A stretch of DNA of 64,000 bases from Phytophthora sp. 'mugwort' (taxonomy: Eukaryota; Oomycota; Peronosporomycetes; Peronosporales; Peronosporaceae). The notes beneath the pieces were generated by a model that had not been told where the DNA came from, did not search any database, and saw only the letters and a list, made by a program, of their open reading frames with translations. This document shows positions 22,305 to 33,755 of this stretch, piece by piece. Within the stretch, counting starts at the first letter, position 1; each line of letters starts with the position of its first letter. The stretch lies in the NCBI GenBank assembly GCA_033558025.1, contig JAUCEF010000003.1:1824001-1888000 (forward strand), read 5' to 3'. The position numbers were made by a program, and so were the translations under genes.

Positions 22305-22839
22305 CTAAACACGGGATTTCTGCTGAACAAAGTGTTGATTTTGATAGCTTCTGGTACAACGACTTGTCTCGACAACGCTAAAAAATAATAAATTTCTTAC
22401 TGCCGCCAAGTTCGTCTCCACGTCCTCCTGCTTCGTAAAAACGTAATAATTATCGAAACAGGTGACAACATAGTCACAAAGATCAGCAAAAATGCACTGC
22501 ACGTAGCGGGTAAATGTTGCCGGGCACTACTCAGACCCATCATAATAGCAATATACTCGTAGAGGCCATCGGAAGTTTGGAACGCCAAATAAGGAATGTC
22601 TTTTTCTCTCATACGCAGCTGATAGTAGTCCGATAAAGGTAAAAACAACTCAATCGGAGCGCTCCACCCATCTTATCGAAGATTGTGTCCTTCCGAGGCA
22701 TTGGGGACAACTGACGAATTGTACCCTCATTCATAGCTCGATAATCATGCACCACTCTCCGGCCCACCGCCTTTTTAATCCAAAATTCCGCGTGAGATGA
22801 CTTACTTGGGCGAATAAGACCAGCTTTCAGAATCGCCAT
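22305..22839 (-). pseudogene. Ty3/gypsy reverse transcriptase fragment
   Basis: Frame 22839-22609 reads AILKAGLIRPSKSSHAEFW then VVHDYRAMNEGTIRQLSPM, classic gypsy RT. It passes into 22648-22397 (LRMREKDIPYLAFQTSDGL, YEYIAIMMGLSSARQHLP) and 22502-22305 (FADLCDYVVTCFDNYYVFT). The active-site F/YxDD reads C-F-D-N, so the second aspartate is lost, and frame changes separate the parts. It would be the downstream continuation of the gag-protease at 26.46-27.93 kb, now separated by a PiggyBac element. Confidence 0.75.
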
Positions 22840-24031
22840 TATCCATTCGCGAAGTGCGGCTTACTGGTTTGAAGTAAGTCTCCACTGTTGCCGATAACTG
22901 CCTCCATCTCGTGCTCGCCATACACGTGAGGCCCAGTACCGACTCCCCGGTTTGTACTGGACATCTTCACATAAAAGCGTCCAATCACATTGCAGCATTT
23001 GCGCCCTTTCGCGTCCTCGGCTTATAACTTCCGCTGCAGTTTTTTCGATTCAAAGGTATTGATAATGGGGGAGTGCCCTTCAGCCAGCCATGCGTAGATG
23101 CGCCGAGCAACAAGCAAAGCGTCTCGCTGTAAAAGGTGGACGCCTGTCTTCAAAAGCTGACTGTCGCTCGAGTTTTAGAGAAGTCCAAAGACGTCGCTGA
23201 GGTTCCCATGAGTTCTACCCTGACCTTAGCGACTCATCTTTTTTTTTTGAGTCTAGACGTAAGGCCGCTACTCACCGAGGTGAACATGGTAGCAGCGGAC
23301 CTCATGAAACGCACGCCAAACAGTGTGTCATTGACGCCAATATTGTGGTGTGTACGACGACATTGACGACTCAGAAAAGATTTTCTTAGAGGTTTAATAA
23401 AAATATATCGGTAGTACCGTACATATTTTGCGACCCTGTACTTATACCGGTACGATAAACGGTAGCCGTAATCGGAAGGTCGCCTTTTCTGGATAGTACA
23501 CTGTGCCGGTATATGGAATGTCCACTATAAGCCGAGGAAGTCGGTAAGCAACTCAGTACGAAAAATCATTGAAAACTCTTTTAGCAAAGGATAGTCTGGA
23601 TTTTTGGCGAAGCTTTCCAGATCCGTCGCCAATTAATGTTGCTGTTTGTCGGTTACCACCGACGCTGCAACAAAGGTCCTTACGTACCCTGCTCCACTAA
23701 AACTTCGATATAGAGTGCATTCATCGTCTCAGGAGGTATTTTTAGCCACGAACTCCCCTCCGGCTTGCGAATCAGCTTACTTGCAGCTTTCAACGAGATA
23801 TGCTTAGTGAAACCCCAACTAGCATAATAGTGATAGCTTCGTTCAGCTGGTAACTCCGGGGTGGCAGTTATTTGGTCAGATCTTCATCAGCATCATCCCC
23901 GATACCAATAGACCACTCTGCTGTCCCACTTAGACGCTCAAACTCCTCTCGATACTTGTCCTTGCTGTATATTCTGTCTGTTTCCCAGTCAATTATCGAA
24001 ACCGTTGTTCGTTTCTACATAACTTCAAACA
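22840..24031 (-). other. Probable protease-RT linker of the gypsy relic; otherwise empty
   Basis: Apart from a weak minus-strand stretch at 24020-23880 (SIIDWETDRIYSKDKYREEF), which suits the I-D-W linker after a gypsy protease, I see no feature. T8 and poly-pyrimidine runs occur near 23240. Confidence 0.3.
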
Positions 24032-24149
24032 TTAATCTTTATCACCCATCGAGCCCACGCGTGGGATTCTGAGTCTACCGGTGGGCTCACCTTATATGGC
24101 TGATCACAAGTAACTGGAATTGGTAGAACGCGTTTGAATGTATATTAAT

Positions 24150-24333
24150 AAACTAGAGACGCGATTATGCCCAGCGCTTTTTTCCCGATCAGAATCGAAG
24201 ATGTTCTCATGATGAAACGGGCGGTTGGAGTATTTAAAAACAAACTAGAAGCGTGATGAAGCTCAGCACTTCTTTGGATCAAATTCAGAAGCAACATCAC
24301 GGTGGCACGAGCAGTTGAAGATCGAGTGCAAGG
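24150..24333. repeat. Two degenerate 92-bp tandem units
   Basis: 24150 onward (AAACTAGAGACGCGATTATG...) is followed at 24242 by a related unit (AAACTAGAAGCGTGATGAAG...). They share CAGC.CTT.TT, ATCA.AAT and GCGGTTG/GCAGTTG at equal spacing. Lies in the 5' untranslated part of the PiggyBac element. Confidence 0.55.
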
Positions 24334-24591
24334 GAAAACTAAGTCAAATAAGCGCGGGATTATCGTGGCGATCGATTCCAGTACACGTCAGCCGTGGTAT
24401 GATGTCCAGTGAAACGGAGGAGCAGTATAGAGGGTGTCTGCTCGGTCGGTGGGCCCCGTTATAGACATAGATATTTCGACATTAAGCCCAAGTCAAAAAC
24501 CACTTCATGCTGAATCGCTAACAGCACTGTTACTGAGCCCTGGCATCGTACATCGGCTTCAGAACCGTCGGACTCAGAGGATAATGAGAAT

Positions 24592-26299
24592 ATGACGGAC
24601 TTAGACATCAGTAATACCACCTTTGACGAAGGCAAGATTACAGCGCATGGGCGTACATGGGAGTTTTGCGTTGATGTACTTGTGGACTCAGCTGCAATGC
24701 GGCAGAACCGAAAAACTTTCTTTCCGTTGGCCATCGGTATTTCAACTTGGCAATCGATCATTTGTCAGGTATTTTTATTTGATGAATTCCTGGTCAACAC
24801 TACAAAATACAATCCAGCACACAAATAATATGCTTACGCCTCGGCGGCAACGTAGATTTGCAGAATGTGACTTCGTTCGCTGGCTTGGTATTCGTCTGGC
24901 AATGGCAGTTGAACCAAGGCGGGGACCTATTCGCTTTACTGGGAGAAGGACATTCAGGATGGGTACATTGGTACCGCTCCAAATTCGGCAAACGCTTTGC
25001 AATGTCTCGCCACACATTCGAAAACATCTCTAGTGCTCTTTCATTTACAGACGATGTCGTGTCAGATGGCCCCTGGAAGCCTATTAGACCCATTGTTGAC
25101 GGATTCAACTGTCGACGCCGAGAAGTGGTATCCCAGGAGAGTTACTGTGCATGGATGAGTGCATGAGCTCATGGCACAGGAAGGAAGGGAAGTACTGTCA
25201 CGACGACATGCCACACAAAACCAAGATCCCCCGAAAACCTGAGGGCATTGGAACCGAGCTAAAATCTGTCGGAGATGGAGATTCGGGTATGCTGTTGGGC
25301 TGGGACCTTATGGAAGGCACTCAACGATAAAGTTGAAGCCATACCACGCGCTGTTTGGAGAGGGAATTGCTGTCATCCTCCGTCTTACTGAGGTATACAA
25401 GGGCAGTGGTCGTACGGTCGTCGCTCATAGTGCGTTTTCGTCAGTTAAAACACTTGTGCAATTGAGCAACTCGGCGGTCTTTTTTTCATGGGGATGGTCA
25501 AAACAGCATCGCGCGAGTATCCAAAAGTTTTTTACGGAGTGCTTTGACACGGATCCGGCTCGAGGTGAATTTAAATTGCTTCAGAGAACAACCCCAACGA
25601 GAGCAACCATGTATGCACTTTGCTGGGCTAATAGGAGGGCAAAGTATATCATTTCAATCGTGGGACCTCGCTTCCAGACAGTGATAGTGTTCGCCGGCGC
25701 CACAAATTGATCGTTGTTGGCGACCAGATAAAGACGTTGCTGTACGAACGCCGGGTTCAGCACCCACAAATGATCGAGGTGTTTTATTCGAAATTCTCTA
25801 TCATTGATGTCCACGGCCACCTTAGGCAAGGTAATTTGGAAATGGAACGAGTGTGGCATACAAAGAGATGGCATCACCGTCTCTTTTCACCTTGTTTGGT
25901 ATGGTGGTAGTATATGCATACCTGGCTTACAAGTACGAAGCAGCATACGGGGTGTTTGGATTCTTCGATCGTTGTATTCTACTCATCCATTTCGAAACTC
26001 GCTTATCAAATCATATTTAATGTGTTCACGATGGAACGTTCGAATAGGTCAGGTGTACAGGTGACTTCGGTGACGAAGCCCCGATTCCACAACACACTTT
26101 GAGTGCTTTCAGCACGCTACCGCAATATAAGCGCATGAGCGGTACTATGCTACGAGCACAGAGAAAATGTGGTGTCTGTGGGCGCAAAGCATCGTTCTAC
26201 TGCTCCGGTTGCTCCAATCTGGAGCAAAATGTGTTTTTCGGGGTGTGTGGCCTGAAGGCGGGCCGTGAGTGTCACTCGTTACACTTTGCTTCGGCTTAG
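24592..26299 (+). pseudogene. PiggyBac-like transposase (DDE_Tnp_1_7), multiply frameshifted
   Basis: Successive frames give recognisable parts of the family in order: FGKRFAMSRHTFENISSAL, PWKPIRPIVDGFNCRRREV, then DECMSSWHRKEGKYCHDDM and PHKTKIPRKPEGIGTELKS around 25150-25270, SAFSSVKTLVQLSNSAVFF, and near 25800 FSIIDVHGHLRQGNLEMER. A C-terminal cysteine cluster (CGVCGRKASFYCSGCS) at 26165-26220 fits the zinc-binding tail of PiggyBac. At least four frame changes and stops mean it is dead. Confidence 0.8.
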
Positions 26300-26460
26300 A
26301 GTAGCTTAGGTCACAAGAAACACGAATAATTACATACATTTCTTGCTAAATTGCTTATTGATTATGATCCCACGCGTGGGCTTACCACCGAGCCCACTGG
26401 CGGGATTTAAAGGTGGGTAGTAATGATTAAGCCACAGTTATTCGGAATGAATCAGATATT

Positions 26461-27930
26461 GAAATCAAAGACAAAGGCTCAATGTTGTCGACCTCAATCG
26501 CCAACGGTACGGTTCGATTGGGCACCTTCTCCGTCTTGCCGTTTGCGTACGTGACGGCAAAAGTGTCCTAAATCAATAACAGCTTCTTCCAAGTTGTTTT
26601 TCCTGACAAACGCTTTCGACACGTCACAGTAATCGGCACCTTCGTCGAAAAATGTCCGGCAGCAATGCCGCTGCTCATCTCTCACGCACACAGCGTCCTT
26701 AATCAAATACTTGGCAGGTTTCGGATACTTGCAGTACTTCTGCAAGTACACTCGGTTCGCCGCTTTACCTGGTCAAACACTCGTGGCTGTGAGTGTGGGT
26801 TGGCAACAGCAGGTCCCGGGATGCCATCCCCGCGACCTCCTAGTTTAAATCAGACTTGATTTTCTTCATGTCTGCTTGCAGCGTTGCAATCATTTCCAGC
26901 CGTCGATCAGTACTAGAATTTGATTGCTCAGCAGCAGTTGACACCGCATTCTTCTTCTTGTTCTTTAGCCATCTGGGTTGAAGTTCGTGGTGCAGCTCCC
27001 AGCATTTATCGTGCGTGTGCTCTTGCTGAGGGCAATGGGTCGTCGAACACCGCGGCACCTCGGATTCTTCTCAGCACTGGAGGAAACTTGCTTGTGCGAC
27101 TTCATCGTGTTCGGTGCCACACTGCTTTTCGTGTTAGAACTCTTTTTTAATTCAATTCCGCTGAGTAGGCCCACGAATTCATCGCGCGCGCAGCATCCAC
27201 TAACCTTTCAAGTGTCGTGTGCTGTTTGGTTCGCAGGAAGTTCTCGAGCTCCTGCGACTGGAGGCCTTTCTTAAAAAAGAAGGCAAACACATTCCTCAAT
27301 GTACTTATCCAGAGAGCGACTGCCTTGCATGCAACCAAACAAACGACTAATCTGGACTTGGTTAGGAAGTGCTGCCTCATCTTTTTGGCAATGCAGCTCC
27401 AGCGCCATTCTCCACGGTACTCCTGCAACAGCCATGCATTGGTCTTACCTTTGGTGTGGTCCATCACCAACTGGCCGACACGGAAATCAACTTGGGGCTA
27501 CCTAAAAAAGAACAAACCGAAGCTCCATACCACAAAATCATATTTCGCACGTAGACATTAGCACATGACGTCCTTGTCATCACGAGCAATATGGGGGTAT
27601 CTTTCTGCTTGAAACTCCTGGAAATACGAGACTCCAGCTCATCATTTGAGTGCTCTGGTGTTCCAGGTGACATGTTGCCAGGCACGTCCCACTCAGGATA
27701 CAGATCGGGATTAGATGTGGTCTCAGCTCCAGCTGCGGCCAGCGTGTTCGGCATGGTCTCGACTTTTACTCGAAGTTCGGCTAGCTCTGCATCTGAGAAT
27801 TCAATTGGTCAATTTCACCTCGCATTGCTCGAATCTGCTCCGAGTTATTCACCCTGGCCACATTGCACTGATTCGAAAGTTGCTGTATTTGCTCAATCAT
27901 CTGCTTCAAAAATATAAAAAGTTGGTGTGT
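26461..27930 (-). pseudogene. Ty3/gypsy gag and protease, frameshifted
   Basis: Gag: 27754-27464, then 27470-27147 (FFKKGLQSQELENFLRTKQ, HTTLERLVDAARAMNSW), and 27058-26840 with QEHTHDKCWELHHELQPRW, an H-T-x-x-x-C-W type zinc knuckle. Protease: 26751-26494 with FFDEGADYCDVSKAFV, where D-E-G-A stands for the D-[T/S/G]-G-A active site; after IDLG the frame must shift to give TFAVTYANGKTEKVPNRTV and EVDNIEPL. The protease ends about 50 bp from the TTAA bounding the PiggyBac element. The rest of pol continues at 22.3-22.8 kb. Confidence 0.7.
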
Positions 27931-29606
27931 GTGCGCGCTGCCCGCGCGTCACTTTCGCGTTGACGAGCCTCCACTCGATTCGCAAACACTGAAACTGATT
28001 CTGTCAGCAGCGTTGCTCCGTCTGGATTGTGTTAAGCATGGTCTCCCATCGAGGCAAGTTAGTCAAAATATCGCGAACCGCGGCGCCTTCGTTACTAGTG
28101 AGTCTCGACAACTGCTCACCACCTTGGCATTAAATTTCGCGATATCGACTCTTTGACGGTTGTCCACCGTCGTCTCAGCTCGAAAGCTTTACAATGTTGC
28201 AAACATGGTCGTTCCTACTCCAGATTTAAAGACACACTTAGTAGAGAAAGATATTCACGGTCACTATGAATGGGGATGCGTAGAGTTGGAGACCAAAGGA
28301 CTTCGCGGGGACTCTGGACGACGACGTAGGAGACTGAGGAGATCTGTAAGGCTTAAAGAAAAATAGCAAAGTGAGTATATTAGCTGCGTGCCATCTCGTA
28401 GACGACTGCTGGCAAAGACCGCGTTCCCGATGGACGGCGCTCGTTCGTCCAATCTTCGGAACGATTAGTTGTCTCCGCAACATCTTCGATTGTCCGGTGG
28501 ATCTGATCGAGAAGTTAGAGTTGGGCAGGTGGTGAGAGACAACTGCTGACAAGATCGTACATAACCTACGACCTTAAATGACTCATTAGTTGGTCGTGAT
28601 TTAAGTAGCGCACTAAAAGAGAGCCGATATCTTGGTAGGGTTTCGATTTAGCAGGTGCTTTTCTAAAAACGATTTTAGATGAGCCTTGCCTTCGGATTAT
28701 TTGAATCCCTCGAACAAACTCGAGTCGGGCGTTGGCAACAGCAGCAGTCATCATGATTCTTGAAACGTATAAAGACTGATGGAGATACAATCAACGATGG
28801 TGTTTATTTAAAACAAATATTTTTAATATATAAACATAATAATAATAATAAATAAGCTAAAGATCGATGCCAACATGATACAGACTCGAGTTTACGCAGC
28901 ATGGTCTGCAGGCGCTAACGCGATGCTGTAGCTCGGGTGCGTCCATCAAGAAAATAATGGTTTTGCACCACTGGTGGTGGAAAGGCTAATTTTCGGAGGA
29001 CTCGAGAGGTTGTGCAAAGGAGATGGATTGCTGCCTTGCCATCCATCTCTCCGATGAGAGGTCGTCTCGTCGATGGGGTTGAGACTTGACTGGTGACTGG
29101 CTGTAGCACGGTGGAGATTACGCTCATTCTCAATTGCACCGATCGGCGACGAAAAACACCGGAAACTTGATACCTCCAGGTTCACGCTCCATGACCATGA
29201 ATCAACAAGATTTTCATTCCTAGGCCAAATACAGTGCTACTGGTTCTACCCCAATTGATCGCTAAGTGTTAAGGTTGGGCTCGCGTGCAAAAACATTTCG
29301 ATAATCCCAACATGAACACTTTGATCTATGGACATCATTCGACGCTTTGTACCTATGGTACGAGCATAGGTTCGCATGAGTACCATTAATTCTGGGTCAA
29401 GCTGCTGATCTCGAATCTACCACGAGTACAATCACAACACTTCACTTTGAAACCACCTTGTGCTCGCTGCATGGATACAGTAGCTCTTTCCGACAGTGGC
29501 CCCCCAATACAGTATAAATTGTATTGGTCAGCAGTCGTCTCACAAATAAAAACGGCAATTATGCCACAGCAATAGTAAATATTGCCGCAATTTATATTGA
29601 CTTTAT
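27931..29606. other. No recognisable gene; AT-rich patch
   Basis: Frames at 27929-28156 and 28160-28366 plus strand are continuous-looking but unplaceable. 28800-28860 is A/T-rich with an (AAT)n-like run at about 28837-28853. Nothing else seen. Confidence 0.35.
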
Positions 29607-29971
29607 CTATCTTTGTCTACTTGTTCTTCCTCTTCCGCTTGTCCCCGTAGGCAGTCCTGTTGGTATGAATGCTCGTCGATCGACGGGCCACACAGTGCCT
29701 AGCTCCTCCAGCTCAAAATCACCAATGATTTCTTGTGGCAAGTCGGCTAGCGGTTGCCACGTTGGTCGCGGGAAACCAACCCAGCTGACGAAGTAGTACG
29801 CGCCACCAGCCACGCTGGATTTCTTCGCGTAGATAAACTCGACCGGAAGAGGTTGGGCCCCTCAAAGTCGGACCCGTCACTACCGGATGAGGTGCTGTTA
29901 TGCTCCTCACCAAGTGACGGGGAGCACCTTTGTATAGGCGTCGATCCCTCAACGAGCTCCTCCAGGCTCAT
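29607..29971 (-). pseudogene. Chromodomain fragment, probably from a chromovirus-type Ty3/gypsy integrase tail
   Basis: Minus strand reads AGGAYYFVSWVGFPRPTWQ then PLADLPQEIIGDFELEEL to a stop at 29607. The pattern Y-x-V-x-W-x-G-x-P-x-x-T-W-x-P...F-E is the chromodomain fold. Upstream an acidic, serine-rich stretch (SGSDGSDFEGPNLF) is in a different frame, so one frameshift lies near 29830. No integrase core precedes it. It belongs to a different insertion from the gag at 27 kb, because it lies upstream of that gag. Confidence 0.65.
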
Positions 29972-30482
29972 ATGGCGTACTGGCTGCTGGTGGCGGGGCC
30001 CGCTTGAACGCTAGGCATCGACCAGTCTGCCGATCTGTGTGTTGCGCCTACTCTTCCTTGGTATTTCTTAAATACCTAGTGGTATACCAGTGCCACAACA
30101 TGCAAGTTGAAGTGCATTGCTAATTATAGCTGATTGGGGTGCCTGAAATATCTATTTAGGCGGGATATTTATATATGTAGTTATATTAATCACAATTTGC
30201 TTTTTGGGGGCGTTATTTTAACCAATGAACAACATGAAGCCAAAGCCAAATTGAAAGAGGGATTATAGTCGAGATAGTCACATGTGCCAGCAAAATCTTC
30301 TACTCTCTCAATATGAGCGTGGCGACGCAATATGAGTCTACCCGACTGTCGACGTACTCGTGCAGACAAGTACGATTTAGTTTGATACAGTTGAAAGGTC
30401 GGTTGTTCATGACAGTGCTTCCTAGTCATGCCATAAATAAAGTCAAATAATACCGAAAGCGAATGCATCTATTGTGTTGAGC
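29972..30482. other. No recognisable gene
   Basis: AT-rich in 30060-30190. One short minus-strand frame (30468-30190) is unplaceable. Confidence 0.35.
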
Positions 30483-31975
30483 TTAAGCACTATTCTCTTC
30501 GCAAACACTAGCAATAGTGCTGATATCCCACATACTGCGGTTGGCACGAAGGAACGAAAGCTGCTCAAAGTTAGTTGGAAGCTCGCAACGGCGCTGTGGA
30601 GTCATGACGAGCTTGCACTGCGAGAACAAACGCTCCACCGTGTCTGAAATTGGAGGAACCAACTTCACGAGAGGCAGGTAAGCTGTAGCGGTATCAGCTT
30701 GCGGTCTTCTCTTTCCTCCACTTCGAAGGAACAGGGACGCGCAGTCTTCTTCTCTCGCTTTGCGCTTCTTCCAGTCGACGGCCCATTTTTAAAGCGCTTT
30801 AGAGCGCCGCCTCCGCTAAAGATAGTTCGCAATGGGAGATCAAATGGACAATGCCAGATTCAAACGCAAGAGTGTGAACGATCCTCTCGGTTCCCTTCAG
30901 ATGTTCCGCCATGACTGGATACTTCGCCACAACATCAGGCGGACCTCTGCCATATCAGTGTCGTCGCGCTGCAACCATTTACAGATGCTCTCGAACTTCT
31001 TCAGATGCTAGAACAGTGCAGTCAGCTTCCTGTGCTTGTTGCCAGTCGGAATCAGTTCCTTCACAGCCTCCACCTTTTTGATCTCAGATCGAATCCGTAC
31101 GTAGCGCTGCACCATCCTAAAAGTTGAAGACCAACAGGTGACGTTGCGCTTGACAGGTAATAGCACAGTGTGCTTCTTGAGCTCCGCAAAGTTGTTCTCT
31201 TGACTTAGCGCCACCATGAGAGCATTCACCTCATCCAAAACCGTATCATACGGCGCCAAGAACTTGTTGACAGCCAAGTTGAACCGGTGACTAGAACAGC
31301 CGACCAGCGGGATGTCCATCTTGTTCGCAAGACACTGATTTGTAGTGCAGTTGTCACCCACCAGAAAAACCACCATGTCCTTGGTCTTGTTGTACACGTT
31401 AAGAACGTTCTCAAACAGCTGAACATGAGCATCAGCCGTCTGGGTGCCATTGGCGAGAGGGGATAGGCCCAGTAGGGGGATGCGCAATTCGCCATCTGCC
31501 TCGTAAACTGCGTAGAGGCCGATATAATGCACACCAACATGTGTCCAGCCGTCGAACATCAGGCCGAAGAGCGTTCAGAGCTCGAGCTTGAGGCCGACTG
31601 TGATGACAATGGCTTCTATACACTTGCTGATGGCCTTGACTGTCACAGGCCGCAACTTGCTCATGGCTCGCGTGAGTACATCTTCAACCTCGTGGATGGG
31701 CATGTTCCGCTCATTTACCCACCGGATCCACTGGAATCGATGGCTTGTTTCCTCGCACACGAAGCCAAACGACTGCAGAGATCGGCTTTGGCGCTGGAGA
31801 CAGATGCCGCGTATTGAGCTTTGTAGCCCGCATGCTGCCCAGCCAGGTGGGTAATCAGAATGGAGTATCCGGACCCCGGAACATGTTTTCGGTCGAGGCG
31901 GCACAGGTTGCAGCGAAATAGGCCTTGGCCCAGCAAAGAGAAGAAAAAGAAGGTGATCTGCTTGTTGGCGACCAT
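30483..31975 (-). pseudogene. hAT-family transposase with BED-type zinc finger, broken (copy 2)
   Basis: ATG at 31973-31975. The N-terminal finger reads FRCNLCRLDRKHVPGSGYS then HLAGQHAGYK. A frameshift near 31780 moves into the 32267-31575 frame (VKAISKCIEAIVITVGLKL). An in-frame TGA follows at 31575-31577, and the same frame resumes with LFGLMFDGWTHVGVHYIGL, VGDNCTTNQCLANKMDIPL and GCSSHRFN to 31008. The C-terminal dimerisation domain is at 30668-30483 (VPPISDTVERLFSQCKLVM). All hAT parts are thus present but broken by nonsense and frameshift changes. It is clearly homologous to copy 1 at 8.1-9.5 kb, yet too diverged to be a recent duplicate. Confidence 0.85.
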
Positions 31976-32308
31976 TGTAGTTCTCGGAAAATGAAGTTGT
32001 GAGTCTCAAGGCTTGTGGGCCTTGCAAAATCACCCCTGAATCGATGCGCTGCAAGCTAACGGATCGTTGGTGACGTGGCAGTGGTGTGGAATACTTCACT
32101 GCTGATGTCATCGGCTCAAGCAAACGGCACCATTGTGTGGTGGAGCTCAAAGGAGGGCAAAAGTGAGCTTTTTTTGCCTTACTTTTCAGGCTTACTTTTG
32201 CCATATTTATTACCAATAATGGCCCAATAAAAGATTGTATTGGAGTTGGCCAGATCCAATAATGCATATTTTTATTGGAAATCCCAATTTATTACTGTAT
32301 TGCCATAT
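31976..32308. other. AT-rich flank of the hAT copy
   Basis: 32200-32315 is AT-rich with repeated AATAATG and TATTGG words in both orientations. This may be subterminal hAT repeat sequence, but no clean terminal repeat or 8-bp target duplication was found. Confidence 0.3.
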
Positions 32309-33755
32309 TTAATTCCGACCTCTGCTACGACGTACAGATAACCACGTATGAAACCGAAGATGTTGTAAGAGTATATGGCCCCACTCATTCCGCCGATATC
32401 GATCGTTGGCTTGTTGTGATAAGGGCACACCCACATTGACGTGGTCCACGATCAATTTTTCCATAAACTTCGCAAATATGCATTCACGATGCGAGTAGAT
32501 CCTGTCCAGCGGGCTATCCTTAACCGAAACTTTGCAGTCTCCATGTTCCACTATACACCTCCTCCAGGATGCATCAATAGTATCATTCCAGCCATGAGGC
32601 GAGTAGCTACCGCCAAGACAACGTTGCACGGCAGACATCACAAGATCAAAATCGCGGCTATCCAAAGGCCAATCAGTCTTCACACAGTCAACGTCGATGC
32701 AGAAATTTAAAAACCATCTTCTCATCAGGTAGCAATAGGTCCCATCACCTCCATTTTGCGATTCTAATCGGCGATTTTCACAACACAACTCACGTAGTAG
32801 GCGTAAAACAACGTCGTGGATGTTCGAGTATTTTTCCAAGTTCCCTGCACAAGTTCACCGTCTTCGAATCCGCATTTGCCTCTTCTTCATATTCACCATA
32901 TCTATCAAACCTGATGTCGTGAGTCAGCAGTGGCTTGTTACCACTGATATAATAATCGGATGCAATTACCTTGGCGATGCTCATATCTCCTTTAGCTGCC
33001 GCTGGATATAATACCAGTCGCGAGTCGTATGGGTTCCCTCTGGTTTCAATGAGAAACCGAAACCAGTACGAGTTTGTCTGTTCTACCGGTCGTGTTCGTC
33101 GCAGATGCAAACAAGGGCAACATCCGAGTAAATGATCTTGACGTAATATTTCTCTGTCCATAGCCACGCCGGCGGCTGGACCGTTTGCTGCAGCTCCCAG
33201 GTTGACTTAACAGTCCGCTCTTCTGTTCGACAATGTCGAGTCAAAGTTAGTAGCCGCACCATTCGTGGCCTTCACCATCCACACATAAAGCCCCGTAGAC
33301 GTGACACTCCCACATTGATCGTCCTGGGTGTTAGCAAATCGGAAGTGCAAGACGCGGGGGGGGGGGGGGGGGGGGTAAACTACAAGCTTAAACGGTCTCC
33401 ATCGCGGGGATACTTTGGTTGTCTACGTTGTGTCCTCGATCTCTCGAAGTGTAGAAATTGCAGAAGACGACGTGAATTCAGTCCCACTGCCCTAATTGTG
33501 CCGACCAATCGGATGCAAGGTGTATAGATATCGACGTACATCTCGGTCGGTTTCTTGAAATCCTGGCGAACCGTCGTGTAGCCGAAGGGACCCATTTCCA
33601 GATTCGACTCTGACTCCCCCCAGCTCTCGGTGACGTGCCAAGCTACTATATCGGCAAGAATGAGTTCTCCGCATCGCTGTGACCTCGAAACGCAGGTACG
33701 CAAGGAAAGTTTCCCCGAGCGTGGCAAACGTGTTGGTCCGGATATTTTCGACCAA
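32309..33755 (-). pseudogene. Decayed unidentified cellular-type gene
   Basis: Minus-strand pieces in order: 33755-33380, across two frames (IRTNTFATLGETFLAYLRF; ADIVAWHVTESWGESESNL; EMGPFGYTTVRQDFKKPTE), a poly-G tract at 33356-33375, 33167-32790 (NSYWFRFLIETRGNPYDSR; VIASDYYISGNKPLLTHDI) and 32839-32309 (VVLRLLRELCCENRRLESQ; GDGTYCYLMRRWFLNFCID; SPLDRIYSHRECIFAKFME). Composition and block structure are those of a conserved soluble protein, not a transposase; about 440 residues in total. At least two frameshifts. I do not recognise the family with confidence. Its 5' part overlaps, on the other strand, the first exon of the HTH-UPRTase-like gene. Confidence 0.45.
33356..33375. repeat. 20-nt G homopolymer
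   Basis: Twenty uninterrupted G on the plus strand. Either a true repeat expansion or an assembly weak point. Confidence 0.85.

Larger units (their letters stand above)
24032..26410. mobile_element. PiggyBac element bounded by TTAA
   Basis: The transposase remnant is enclosed by TTAA at 24032-24035 and at 26407-26410. Inside each end lies the same 15-bp sequence in opposite orientation, GCCCACGCGTGGGAT (24053-24067; reverse complement at 26367-26381), at 17 and 25 bp from the TTAA. PiggyBac duplicates TTAA on insertion and has inverted subterminal repeats at unequal distances from its ends, so the fit is good, but the very tips are not obviously inverted copies. TTAA is common, so the exact borders remain tentative. 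Confidence 0.55.
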
